Program-made: the position numbers and the translations under genes
Notes under the pieces: model-generated
What the model saw: only the letters and a program-made list of their open reading frames with translations
Database searches by the model: none
Told to the model about the DNA's origin: nothing
Shown: piece by piece, positions 40,901 through 54,500 of the stretch
Position numbering within the stretch: the first letter of the stretch is position 1
Layout: each line of letters starts with the position of its first letter
Assembly: GCF_001577835.2 (NCBI RefSeq)
Contig: NC_029521.1
Coordinates: forward strand, 4,221,854-4,285,853
Reading direction: 5' to 3'
From: Coturnix japonica
Taxonomy: Eukaryota > Chordata > Aves > Galliformes > Phasianidae
DNA length: 64,000 nucleotides

Positions 40901-42480
40901 CCGTCCTCTCCACCTCCCCCTTTTCCACCTCCCCCTTTGTGCTTTACAGCAGCAGTCTCTTGACTGCCTGTCTCTCTTTCTCTCTCTCTCTCCAAGAGTT
41001 CTTGTGGGGGGGATGGGACAGTGCAGGGGGGTTGCTCTCATACCAGCGCAGATAAACTCACTTTCTCCTTAACCCATTTTCCTTTGAACACTATTCCACT
41101 ATTTGTACCCTCAGTTACAGTTCCACATACCCTCAATTATACTTTTGTAGAACAATTACATTTTTTTATACCATCAAAGCAGTTTGTCCCATTCCCTTCA
41201 GAACCCACAGATCAAACAATACAGTTCTTCAGTTTCCATAAACCCCCTTAGTACCATATAACTTCCCTTCAGCAATCCATAGCATTCGGTTCCTTGGGCT
41301 GTTTCGTCCTTATTTTTATGGCCTTGTTTAATGTTTTTCTTGATTCCCAATTTCATCTTTATCGTCTAGTTTTAATTCAGTATTCTCAAAAACTGGTACC
41401 GTTGTCCAGGTTCTCTCTACCCCTGTTATCTTTAAGTCCACATTTGTTAATTTGAGTCCTGATACCTTATGGGCCAGCAACGAATGAGCTGCCCCCATAT
41501 CAACTAAAAACGCAACTTCTTCCCCTTCGAGTCCCACTTTTTATTACCAGGGGTCCCTAGTGTGACCAAATTTTTGAAAGCCCCGGAAATTGATCTAATT
41601 GTTTTGCTACTCTTACTCATACTCTCTTAATTTGATCCTCAATTAAAGATTTCATTTCCTTCTTAAACTTTCTAATTTCTCCACTAGTGAGTGGGGAGTT
41701 TACAGAGCATATTTATCCTTGGCCCAATGGGACCTCCCATAAGGGGTACGCCGAAGTGCCGGTACAGCTAGCGTCTGGGAAAGTTTTCGATATCTCTTTC
41801 ACGTTAATTCTCTCCCGAGCCTGGCATGCCCCCCTTTTCTGTGAAATGACCCTACATGCTTTACCATTTTCTCTTACTGGGGCAGTGCCTGTCTCCCTTT
41901 GTGCTACATCAGTGTTATATGGGGGGGAGATTCTCTAGAGGGTCCTGTCGATTAGTTCCTTTTTCTAATTCCTCTCTTTCCTGGTCTGGGCCCTTTTTCT
42001 TTTTCCTAGTAACAGGCTGATTTCTCATATCCGACAGGCAGCGTATTCTGATTCCTCCTTCAAAAAGGGGTTTTGTTCTTTACATATAAATTCAAAGTCT
42101 GACAAGCCCAATCTTTGTCAGACCCCTATTTTGGTCAAAATAATGATTTTCCCTGTAGTGGCTCTCTAGGCTGTATCTGTATACAGTATTTAAACATCTT
42201 TTCCCTGTTCTTTTTCCTGGTTTTGGGATCATTTTTCCCTGTCCTTCAACTTATACGCTAACCACCACCGATTACGGTATTTGATGAGGGTGTTCTTGCT
42301 TAGAGTCCCTCTCAGTTTCCCAGCGATATCTCTCCGATATGCTAATATACATCCTAAGGGAGTTTTCTTAGGTATCTCATTCCCTTATGTTCCCCCCATT
42401 ACTCTGTTTTCTACTGATTCATATACACACAATGAGGGGGAACGATGGTTGTGCTTGGAGGATCATACAAATTAAATCAA
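37944..42480 (-). mobile_element. Class I (gammaretrovirus-like) fossil, degraded
   Basis: On the minus strand the parts come in viral order. There is a gag matrix-like region (about 42,400-42,050, 'PLGCILAYRRDIAGK'), protease (41,537-41,328, 'FLVDMGAAHSLL'), reverse transcriptase (39,851-39,555) and the RT connection region (39,491 onward). An integrase C-terminal region ('DWILMQTRKETQL', 'TAVRMAEKGWTRYTRVK') runs to about 38,880. An env-like start with a signal peptide lies at 38,229-37,944 and is cut by the alpharetroviral LTR. Large parts are missing and many breaks are present, so it is clearly dead and old. No LTR was found at the 5' side near 42.5 kb. Confidence 0.75.
38547..38622 (-). 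mobile_element. Short CR1 fragment
   Basis: The plus strand shares 'ctctcgtcctactgctgggt' and flanking bases with the CR1 piece at 32.08-32.14 kb. It is too short to place in a subfamily. Confidence 0.5.
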
Positions 42481-44984
42481 TGTCAAGAGCAACGAGCGTC
42501 ACCTTGATTGGTCAGCCACTGAGCAGCTCTGCCACCCAGGGGAAAGTGCTCGTGCCTTGCACCATCAACTCTGCAAATCTGCTGGTTAAACAGCTGTAAA
42601 CTGTATCACAAGACTGAGATATTCTGTTCTACTTATTGTACGCTCTTTGCATTGTAGAAAAAGGAACAAGCACTTGAACAGCACAGAAGAGGAAGTATCA
42701 ATAGGTTTTGTGCTCTTTGATTGTGCACTGTACTGCTTACCATCAGCGTTTGGCATGCCAATCCTTCACAGCACTAAAGCAGGTAGAGTTGTGAGTCTCG
42801 AGTAAAAACGGGTAGGTAGGAATCTGACAGGAGCCACAAGATAGCATTTCTCTAAAAACCTCATGACCATGTCAGTGTATTCAGTCAAAACCGACAGATG
42901 AATCTTGTGGCAGAAATGGCGTCATGAAATAAATACAGTATGTTACACAGGATTAAAATAGAACATTTTACTAGTTATTTCAAAGAATAGATTCTTTTTC
43001 TTCCATCATTCTTGTCTGTACGTTCAGACTCCAGCTAAACTCCAAACAGATATTCTTTTTTTGTTAGGTACCAAATCCAAATATGCCAAGGTAAAAGATT
43101 TAGGATAAAGAAATACCCGATCTTTTTGTTCCTCACATGGTAGGCTACGTTGCATTTCTCATGCCTAAAACAAGTACTGTCACTCAAAATATTTGGTCAG
43201 AAACCTCAAGTTGAAAAGGAGGTATTTGACAGAAATGTCACATTTACATCAGCATAACATGCGAACAGCTTCTAAAGACAAACACTAAAAGAAGTTTCCT
43301 GTAGGAGAACCTGTGCAAGGGGAAAACAGACAAAATCACAGTAGCGCAAGTCCATTTACTACCAGAGCAGAGCCAACAACAATCGTCATCCAGGTCTCGA
43401 GGTAAAACTTAACTATAGGGACAGAAAAAGAAGGGTGATACCAGTCTTTTCCTCATTAATTGCACACATTTATCAGTTGACTTTTCCAAACTTTCAAGAG
43501 GTATTGGTATTGTTGTCACAGCTAGTTTGATCTCATCCTGAAGAAAAAGTTGGTATAACATAACAGGACACTTTTCTCGTGTGAATATACACTTTTCTTT
43601 TTTCTCCCCTCTCCACCCCCACAGTATTTCACTGGAGAACAAAAGTTTGCTCTGTATTGCTAATTCTTTACAGGTATTACTTGGTAGTTATGAACGGCAG
43701 CATCTCTCAGCTCCCTGCTTAAGTTGTAAAATGACACGTTCCCTACTTCAAGTGAATGAGCAGAAATAAAAAGCAGCTGCCAGTAATTTATATAGTGTAT
43801 TTTACAGCTAATATTTACTTCAAAGATTCTGAAACAATTCTCTCTCTTCTGACAGCCTATGCCCTTCACAGCTGCATTTACACATATTAGCCTTGGAAAA
43901 ATGTTCACTTTTTATTCCCTTCACTGTGATCCATTTGTCTTACAGCAGGTTTACATTTGAGTGGAATGGAGTTTGTACCATTTAACCCAGCAGCTAGCTG
44001 GGCTTGAAAATCTATCTATCTCCTTCCTATTAATTACTTTTTATGCCTCTTTCGGTCTCATAGAGTCCTGTATCATTCTGGTTTATTTCAGAGGAATATA
44101 GCCATAGGATGACAATTATTGATGGATCATAAAAACTGGAGCTAAAAGACCGTAAAAAGAAGAAAACATAACTGATGTGGGGAGAGATGAAAAGATGAAA
44201 AACTGACTGGAGAAGAAAATTGGAATGAGCTAATTCACAAAAGAAAATGAATAAACCATGGACAGGTAGCTCCGAATAAGATTAATTGCTACACATTTCC
44301 TTCCCCTTTACAGTTTTTACCGTATTTAATCAACTATTTCACAGTTCTGCATAAATACGCTGTACTCTTACAAATGCTATTTCCACCCTTATCTAAGTTT
44401 GCTACTTCAGCACTGGTTGAGATTCTCTGCGTCCATGAACTGGCTATATCGCTACTGACTTTGGTAATGCTACTCAAATTTAAACCAGCCGAGGATTTGC
44501 TCCATTGACTTTCATGGATTTATTTTTAATTTATTCCTTTGAGCTCAGAGTCGAGAGCTCTGGATGTAAATCTTGAACATAAATAGACACTTTCCAAATC
44601 TAAACAGTATAGCCACAAGTACCAGTACAGGAAAAACAAGCTAGGCATGTATGGAACTGTCTGAAAAGTTAACCAAATGTTGCTGTGCATATATTAGTAG
44701 TTTACCATTTATTAAACAACAAATCAAGATAAAAAAAACCAAAAACTAACAAACTTAAATGAAGTATTGTTTAGTGAAACGTGAGCCTGTCAAAATAGTT
44801 GGGGAGGACAATTAATTGGTACAAATGTGAGTGCAAATTTTGTTTTTTAAACTTTAAAGCATGTCATTTGTAGTATACAACATATGTGCACGATACAAAT
44901 TTCATACGTTTTCTTCAGTGACAATAAAAAGTGCAGTTCGTTATAAACTGAAGTAAAAATCAAAATTAAAAAAAAATAAAATAA
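42480..44984 (-). other. PCDH15 3' UTR and 3' flank
   Basis: No coding exon is visible. Minus-strand AATAAA signals at 44,713-44,708, 44,535-44,530 and 44,524-44,519 lie 270-470 bases past the stop of the last PCDH15 exon and are candidate polyadenylation sites. Nothing was recognised from 42.5 to 44.5 kb. Confidence 0.4.
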
Positions 44985-45536
44985 TCACAGTTTTGTCATT
45001 GGTATGTGAAGGTTATTCCAAGGGCCCATCCAGAGTTCCTCTTCATCTGACTGTGTGTGTTCACTGTGAGACTCCAAGGGCTCTTTTACGTCCTCGTTAT
45101 CAACAACAGATTCTTGCTCTTCTGTGCTTTTCATTTTGGGGCCACCTGGCTTCGTTACTATGTTTTCGGCCCCTATAGAGGAAGCAAATGAGACGCTACA
45201 AGGTCTTGTGTTTATTTTATCACTAGAAGACGGTCCCTTTGACAACGTGTTCAGAGGGACGTTCTCCTCATGTGTCACTGCAAGCTTGTCCAGTTTCTTG
45301 AACTGTTTCCCAAGCCTCACTGGAGATGTCACTTTTAAATTATTAGCAAGGCAAACACGACGGGTTCTGACAACAGAGCCGTTCTGTGCAATGTAGATGT
45401 TACCATTGACGTTGCTTTGAATATTGGGGTTGTTAAGACGATTCCTCTGGCTGGAATCAGGAGCGCTGTCTTCTCCAGTAGAGCTGGTCTCGTACTCCGG
45501 GTCAACGATCAGCTTGATCCTTTTCTTTCTGGCCCA
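44985..45536 (-). CDS. PCDH15: PCDH15 CD3-like terminal exon
   Basis: It codes 183 residues from 'WARKKRIKLIVDPEYETSST' to 'LWMGPWNNLHIPMTKL', close to a human PCDH15 tail as remembered. The acceptor is CAG after a pyrimidine-rich stretch, phase 0. It is the last exon of the gene in this window. The CD3 name is by position and could be exchanged with CD2. Confidence 0.85.
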   Translation of the reverse strand, partial: WARKKRIKLIVDPEYETSSTGEDSAPDSSQRNRLNNPNIQSNVNGNIYIAQNGSVVRTRRVCLANNLKVTSPVRLGKQFKKLDKLAVTHEENVPLNTLSKGPSSSDKINTRPCSVSFASSIGAENIVTKPGGPKMKSTEEQESVVDNEDVKEPLESHSEHTQSDEEELWMGPWNNLHIPMTKL

Positions 45537-48500
45537 CTGTTTGACAGCAAATAGAAACATTATTAAATCTCAGTGTGATTTCTTATGGCTTTTTGTCTTT
45601 TTTCCAATCTATCTCATCTTTTATCTAGACATTTCATGTGAAATTTTGACTCGCTCTTCTGTACCACTCCTTTTATATTGTACACTGGTTTATAACTCTT
45701 CTGATTACCACTGCCATATATGACTGAAGCTTCAACACACCAACAATTCCTTGTACTTGAAAGTTATAAGAATGAACTCAGCTTGTGAACAGCACCGTGT
45801 CACACAGATGGCATAAAACAAGATATAAAAGGTATAAAGGTATAAAAACTTCAAGCGGGGGGTGGGGAAGTGGGTTCTAAAGATGCATTCAGCTCTGTTG
45901 CCGTTAAGTCAAAGTGCATCTTCTTTTCAGAACTCTGGGTACAAAGACATTACTTTGAGAGCAGATTTCTCTATATCAGTATTAGTAAACCAGTCATATT
46001 TCAACAAAGCAATGTGTTTGTCTTACATATTAAAAACAACAGCACTGGTGTCCCTTTCTAATTGAAATCGGAAGGCACTTAGAAAAAGAAATTGGGTAAG
46101 TGATGCTTTCAATAAAATACTGTACTAAGGGGTAGTATATGCTTGGGAAGGTCTTGGAAATTTTCTTAAAGAGTTAAAGCAAATAACTTCCAAGTTGCAG
46201 TGAGTTGGTGCTAACAGTGATGAAAAAAATTCCCATTACTTAATTCTAAGTGTCTCCTTGGAATACCCTAAAACAAGCTACTACTGTTGAATTACTAATG
46301 AAAACACTTGTTTTTTTTAAGGCAGCAGATACCATCATGACAGGCTCCCACATCAACACACATGCATGCACATAAGAAAAGTCAGTTTTTAGAAAAAGAA
46401 AATCATGCCAGGTAAGAATGGGTGATAATTCTTGAGCTTCTATATACTTTTATACTTCACAGAAACTACTTGTAGGGATATCTGTTTGTTTCTGATAAAG
46501 TCATATAATTTTCTTTGCACGGGCAAATGCCAGTGGATGAAAGGACTAACTAGTTTAAATGGGATCTACATGAAAGTACTGTGTGCGACCTGACTCTGTG
46601 CTATGGGGGAATACAAGAAAGTGAGCAATCGTAAATCTAGTTCACGTCTCAAATGAGTCCAAGTCCAAAGCTGAGAAGTTACTACCACAATTTATTGCTC
46701 AATATCATACCCAACTACCAAAGTGTCATTAATGTTCAAACACCCTTCTCTAACAGAGACTTCTTGGCAGAGCTTTGGTGAATATGGCAGAAGTTGTACT
46801 ATCTTAAAAGTAAGGCTAATCCATTACTGCCTCAATGCATTATTATTATTATTTTTATTTTTAATTACTTATCAGGATAAATGGTTGAGAAACAGTTCTA
46901 TGGGTTTTGATAAAAAGCAGATAAATTATAGATAGCTTGTGTGTATATAAAGCTCTCACGCTTTGCTGTCAGAATGGATAAGAGCACCATGAAGCAGTAC
47001 ATCATGCAGTAGGGCTTGTTTCCTATTAGTGAATTCAAAGGCTCCTTTGAGTTATAAGCAATGGAAATCCCTCTGATGTAATCAAGATCATTCTAGGCAG
47101 AAGTGTGCTGCTTAAAGTGCTATAAGATTTCCTTACTGAATAGCATTAAATACTGCAGATTTTGAAAGATAAATACCAATTTTGAAAGGTAAATACCCAA
47201 ATATTGAACATAGGTGACAGTTACCTGGTCACCTTCACCAATAGTCTGCCATTATGCTTCTCAAACTTTTAAACAGACTTTTGTTGTTGTTTTTTAATTA
47301 CAACAAAACAAAACAAACATACTATAAAATGGAAGGGCAGAAGGTTGGAATTAGAACTCATTTCTTTTTCTGACCAAGTTCACTTCGTACACCCACCTCT
47401 AGACTTCTGCCTTTTACATCACTGATACTTGAATCTCACAACTCAGAAACAGTTTAATCCCAGTGCTGCAAGTAATACTCAGCAGGTATGGAAATCCTGC
47501 TTTCCTGCAATTTTAGTCTCCACCCTGGAGACGGGGTGAAGTTTACAGCTGAGAGCTTCAGAAGTTTAGCAAATGCTTTCGTGGTAAGGAAATGTAAATA
47601 TATGACATTTAAGTCTCTTGTTCTTCAACATTTTGCAACTTCTCCTTCCTCCAAGCGTCACCGTGTAACACAGACAAAACCTGTGTGAGCACAGGGCTCT
47701 TAACAGGTTTGTGCTGTCAGGTTTGTCAAGCTATCCATCACAGTTAATGCAAAATGTAACACATCTTGGCATCACTATATGCGTAATGCTAAAAGGATTA
47801 AACGTAAGAATTAATACAATGCTGTATGACTTAAATCGGGAGAGAAATCTGTCCTGCCACTGCTATGTGAAAACTAATCTTTCTGCACCCAGCATTCTTC
47901 AGAAGAATTACATTAGTTTGGTAGTCCACAGTTTTGTCCTTAAGGCATAAAAAACTGCAAAGCTTAAGCAATAAACTTTGTGTATTTCATTTTGGTTATC
48001 TCTAGTCAAGTATGTATTGTTTAGGAAAGACCACACAGAAGGCACAGCAAACAAGATCACTCCTTCTTGCAGAACATCCACCTACTGTTGTTCCTTTTTA
48101 AAAGGATGTAGAATCACCAGCAGTCTCAGATTCTGTAACAGCAGTGTCAAGGTTGTCATCTGATTGAGACTGACTTTGCTCTTGGGATCTCTTTTTTATT
48201 TTCTTTCTTTTCACATTGGTGTCAGAACTCTGAGTCTCAGTATCAGGGGAAGTAGCAGTTTTGCCAGAAGTGGCGCTAGCTGTGTTTTTTATCCCTCCGG
48301 TACCTTTAGAATTTTTCCTTTTGCTTCCATTCTTACCAATAGCTTTCTCCTTGTCACTGCCGCTATTATCTGCATCAACTTCTTCTGCACTTTCATCCTC
48401 ATTATCCCCACTGTTAACACCCGATTTCCTTCTCTTGTCTTCTTCCTTAGCAGCATTTTTAGCACTTTTTGCATTTGCAGATGTTCTAGAAACTGTCTTA

Positions 48501-51500
48501 TTCTTCGTGTTATCTGCTGTCTTATCAGGGCTTGCACTGACTTGCTCCGTATCTGCTTGCTCATCTTCTTCCGAAACCTCTTCTATCGTGTCTTCTATTT
48601 CAAGGCTGGCTGAGGAGGTTTTGCTCTTGTAGCTGGATCCTGATGTTTTCCTGTAGCTTGTACCTGATGCGTTCGAGCTGAACGATTTCTGGCTGGATCG
48701 CCTTGTTCTGCCACGAGAGCTACTTCCCCTACTTTTTGTACTTGACCTTCCAGTACTCCTTCTACTGCTAGAGTCACTAGTTCCTGATTTGCTGAATGAA
48801 CTTTGAGTAGATGAGCTCTGTGACAGGCTATCGTCTTCATCGCTGTCAGACTCTTCCTCATCACCGTCCTCTTCAGAAGAGTCCTCCTCTGATTCGCTGC
48901 TAGAGCTGGATCCAGAGCCATCATCAGAATCCTCGATATCGTGCTCAGATTCCTCATCAGAGTCCACGGTACTTTCAGTGGCTTCATCTTGGTCCAGAGT
49001 TACTGTCAAATAGTCTTTATCTTCTGACTCTGACCCAGAGCTACTACTCTTTGCAGATGACTCATCTGAACTGTATTTTCTTCTCCTCTTCTTCTTCTTT
49101 TCATAATCACTTTCCTCATGTTCACTCTCTGCTGTGATACTTATTGAAACTCCTGACTTTGCTTCATCTCTTTCTTCCTCCTCTTCTCCTTCCGAACGCA
49201 TTGCATCTTTGCTAGTGGGCTCTTGAAATTTTCTGGAGACACTGATGCGTTTTAACACATGATTTAGCTTTCTCATCGAAGGTCTGTCATCTGTTGATTT
49301 CTGGAAGTAGCTTCCCCTGATAATCATGCTTTTCTCACCATCCGCCTGGCGAGCTGACATCAACTTGGCGTAACTGGAATCTTTCCTACCACCTTTCACT
49401 TTCTGCAGAATCATTGGGAATATCTTTGCTTTCTTCCATGGAGAACGAGCAGACTCGCGTCTTCCTACTGGTTTGTGAGCACTGACTGCTACGCGACTTA
49501 AATGCATCACTGCTTTTAGTTTTCTCCTTCCCTGGCTGGTTCTATATGCTCTTCCAGAGCCATGCCTTAGATCCATCCCACCATCTAAAGGTCTAACTTC
49601 TATTTGAGCCCCTGCTCTCTGGCTTATACCTCTGCTTGAAGGACCTCTGCTTTGAATCATTCCCTGCAAATTACGAAAATGGAACTTGATTAAAATTGGA
49701 AAGATAATTATTATGAAAACCTGTACCCCCAAAGGAAATCAATGGGAACAAATGCAAAGCTTTTTTTCCAGCACCAAAACTAATGTGTTTTAGAATAGCT
49801 TATCACAGAAGTTATGGGGAAAGTTTAACTTTTAGAAGAGGCCGAAAATGCACAACTACCTTGCCTTGCCAGAGAAAGACGACTGGCTCACAAATGTTAT
49901 CTCTTCTCATTTAATTTAAACCCATGTGATGGATTAAGAATCTAGTAATTACGAATATTACATTAAAAAAGTGAACCATTTCATCTCCTTTCTTCTGGCT
50001 GCCACTGACATTTTAAATTTTCTTTACATTCAGCTGTGAACTCTCTGATAAATTAGTTTAGGTGACTGACTTTCTCATTGGAAAATCACCAGTTATAGGC
50101 AGAATATTAGTTAATACTCCCTTCAGTTAACAATATAAAAGGGAATTACCCAAGGCTATGTGGACTTTTCATTGATGCAGAAATCAACGTGAAGGGAAAA
50201 AGCAATGTGAATATTAACAGAAACTTTGCAATTACTGTTTTATTTCTATAAAAAGGAAAAGAGGTGCTGATGCAAACATCAGCAGTCGTCTGACGATAAT
50301 TAGGATTGGAAGCGTTGATTAGTTGGTCTATGTGCAATATTCTCAATACTGTAACCCATTTTATAAAAATCCATTCGATAAGGTTTACAGTTGCTTCAGC
50401 TTGCTGTGGAGACAGAATCATTGTGCCAGAGATGCTTACCTCTTCTGCTGTTGGTCCATGCGGACTATAGTAGTAGCCACCATCGTTCTCCACCATGACT
50501 TCCCCATACTCATCATACATCCCTGAAGGAGACAACAAGCGGCGGCGGCTCCCGTACTGAGGCAGTTCATACCTGGCAAAAACACCACCAGCTCTTTGTA
50601 ACAAATGCATACTAACACCCCTAAATGACGTTACTTTCTTCACTTACTATCTATTTTTTCTCCTTTACCATTAAGAAGGATATTTCATTTTTGTTGTTTT
50701 TACATCAGCAGTAGTGCAACCTATTGGAACCAGCCATAAGCCACTACAACTGGAGGAAGCTCAAACTGCCAGGTCTCCAGAATCTCCCATGTGCAATAAG
50801 CCTTACTTCCAGATACTTATTATTTTTAATTAACTTCACTGGGGGATGAAAGAGTAGATTCCCTGGGATCAGTTCTGGAGAATCCCTGCAATCTTGAAAA
50901 AAATATGCAATTATCTCTGAACTGACTGCAGTCAAAATGTCTTTATCCAAATGATGTTACATGCTCTGAGGTAAAATTAGCTTCCTAAAAGTAGCTGTGG
51001 GTTATATAACATCCATTTAAGGTTCAAGAAGTTAGTTTTGTTGTTAGCACACTTAGTCGTGGATGCAAAGATTAAAGTAACCCTGGGGCAAAGGGAAGTC
51101 TGCAGATCAGGTGCTGTAATAACAAACATCACCAACCTTGACAAGCAGCATTTCAAAAATATACAGGAAAAGTGAAAATATACCCATGCTCATAACTGTA
51201 GTAATCTTGCCCATAGTATTCCTGCCCTGGATCAATTCCAGACTCCATACTTAATTCCTGTCAAAAGAGAAACATGGATTGAACGCACAGTTACACACGA
51301 TATGAAAAAGATACAAAGTGCAAAAAAAATCAACCCAACAAAACCAGCAACCCAAAAAGAACTAATAATTAGAACAACACAATGAGAAGTGAACACGAGC
51401 CTTAAATGACCCCTTCTCTGGTGTACTCACTGGGAGTGACTGCTCTAAGTCAGCTAAACACTGACACTGAACTGAATTCAGTGCTAATGAACTGTCATTT

Positions 51501-54500
51501 CTTGAGCCTCCCTGAAAGGAAAAATCCGGTGTTCAAGTATTAGGGCTATTTTACTTATATGCTTTGTTCAGATTTCTTTCTTAATGTTTGTAACCTACAA
51601 AAACATCAGTGTGTTCTTAAGTTCTTTTCACACGTTATTGGCATTAGGCTGCTGCATGGAATGTCCCTGCACAGTGAAGAGCACGAAAGCTTTGCTTTAG
51701 GCAAGAGATGCATCTTGTCTCCGTCACACACTTCCAAGGGGGGAAATACCCTGTCCAATTAAACTGAAGGTGCTTCTGAACATCCTGTTGTTGCTTACAA
51801 TGGCTGTAGAAACAGTCCCCATTCTCCACCATTGATAGCAAAATCTCACAAAAGTTACACTTGCTCTATTGCTTATACTGGGAGTGACACAGGATCTAAA
51901 AGATTTTATAGAGAAAGTTCTGTATTAATAAACCATCACTTCACAGCAGTGTTAATGCTTTCATTATCTTGGCAGGCCAACTGCTTAGTTCATCTCTAGG
52001 TATAATAATCAATTATGACTTGACTGGCATCTGAAAAAACAGAGCACAGCTGGATATCAAGGAACTGCACACAGTACTTGAGGGGCAGACTCACAATACC
52101 AAGCAGAGGGAGATGACTGACTCCCCGCTCCTGCTGGCCACTCTATGTTTGATACAAGCCAGGATGCCACTGGACTTCTTGTCCACCCAGGCACACTGCT
52201 GGCTCATATTCGGCCAGCACATCTGTTCAAGCCACAAGCGGCCAAAGTATCAAACAGCAGTGTGTATTGGGTATTTAATGAAAACTGCATTGATGGGTTA
52301 ACAGTGTTAGGACGTTCCTTTTCATCTAGGACAGTCAGGAAAGGGGAAAGATGAGTTATAATTGGAAAATGACGTAGAAGTCGTCTAAAAAGTTACTGAG
52401 TAATTAAGACATGAAAAGCTGCAGTACCTCTGGTCTGAGAAGGGAAGGTCTCAGCAACTGCTGTTGCTGTAAAAGAAAACCAGAGAGAGTTTTGTTAGGC
52501 AGCATCAATTAAGAAAGAAATCTTAAGAACAAAAGTCCTTCACAATATTTCGTACGCAGGCACTTGAATACCTCCAAATTCAGCAAGCAGCAGAAAAACA
52601 CTATGCATCTACTATGGTAACTTGATTTCATAGTGCACTATTTTACTTAATATGAAATTGATTTTCTGTTTATGCGGTGGTCCTCTAAACTATCTGACTC
52701 AAAAACCCAAGAGAATTATTGCATTGTGTGTTGGGAACCACTCTCCTCTGAAAATTTGGGGAGCACTGTGTCAGCCAAGTTCCTTGGCCAAAGCTGAACT
52801 GTGGGAGATGGGGAAGATCTGTATCTGAATTAAGAGATACAAATCAGCTTTGCAAAGGGAAGACAAATCACAGTACAACAGAACAAATCTGCCATTTGTA
52901 AATCTAAATAAGGAGCTGCAGACTCCAGAGGCACATCCTAAAATTAATCAGTGCTCATCAGTAAATATCAACCATCAGGATGGGAATGTGCTTTGGAGGA
53001 CTTACTGAACGAGTTCATTTAGGAAATTCTCCATGTTATTAATCGCTAGAAAAATGATTCTATGTGGGGAAATATTGGTGGTAGATGGGTGGCTGCACTG
53101 CATGATCCTGGAGGTCTTTTCCAATGTGGGTGATTCTATGATTCTATGATTTCTATGAAAAAAAAGAAGATGCTGTAAGGACAGACTGCACTGGGTTGCA
53201 GAAAAGGCCCATGCTGAACCCATGCAGTAGGCTGCAGCAGATGATTCAACCTGCTGCTCTAAAACATGAAAAGCAATGGAGGCAATTCCCTAGGAAACGT
53301 TTTGGCAGTCTGTCAAGCAGCAATCCTCCATCCTGGAGGTTATGTTTGTGCCACAGAGTTTACCAGCCACCGGTGCATCTACGCTTCCTGAATGCATCCA
53401 GTCTTTATGAACTACTTTGGCCTCTAAAACATCCACTGCTTCACAACACAGGCTGTATGGGAAAAGTCTGCTGATAAAATCGGTAATTTAAATGTAAGCA
53501 CGGAACAGCCTTACCTCTTGCTGTGCATATCCTCGCCTTGAGATCAGAAAAAGAAAAAAACCACATTAGTATACTTCTGTTTGACTATACAGAGATGCAT
53601 ACTAGCATTCCTTCTGAGAGAGGTGAAACGATAATGTGATTAGAAATATTACTAGCAAGAAAATAAATGCATATCTGCAATACAAAATATGTCTGTCTTG
53701 AGATTTGCTCTGTACATACAACATGTTGCAGGAGGAAGGCTGGTGAATCTTTGGGATCTTTTCTTGCTTTAGATTGCAAATGAATGAGAAGAAATCCCTA
53801 ATCCCCAAAAGTCAGAAAGCCAGTGCACCTGGTGCAACACAGCAAAGGGGAGCTGAGTAAATAAAGGTTCAACAAGCAAAGGCTTTGATTTCCTTCTGTT
53901 CTCAGAAGATATCCTGCCAAGTCACCTTCCCTGTTGTCTTTGAGTCCTAGAAAGACCATCTACAAAGAGACTGTCCTTTCACATACCTTTTTTAAGCAGT
54001 GAAACAGTTCCTCTTCTACTTCTGGACTTATCTACAGTACAGAAATTGGCCTGAAGCTTCTATTAGTAATTTAACTATGTTATTATAATAATTACACATT
54101 TCCTAACACTTGCTCAGCGGGGGGGTGAGTGGTATTATTTGTGCTATCTATGATTATTGCGCCACTGGCTTTGTGCTGTTGATCTCTGGAAATTTCTTTG
54201 CTCATTTGAGTTCATTTTCTTGCCGCCATTCATCTGCATGACAAATGCACTCATATCTATCGAGGTCTGTATCTTCACATTTTGAGCCAGAAAATTAAAA
54301 TGATTAAGAATGGCAAATGGCAATTTAAGCCTTTGTATCATTGTTGTTGTTTTAAATTATTATCATTTTTAAGAAGGGAAGAATGAATGTTCAAAAGTTT
54401 GCTGAACTAAACATACTGCACAGGCAACAGTCTTGGGGAATCCATTAATTACACTTGAGCAAATGAAAAAGAACAGAGTATGAGTCCTTATTATTCTTTA

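Noticed and set aside
48164-48632. Hydrophobic plus-strand frames suggesting a membrane protein
   Set aside because: They are the antisense shadow of the acidic/serine-rich PCDH15 exon.
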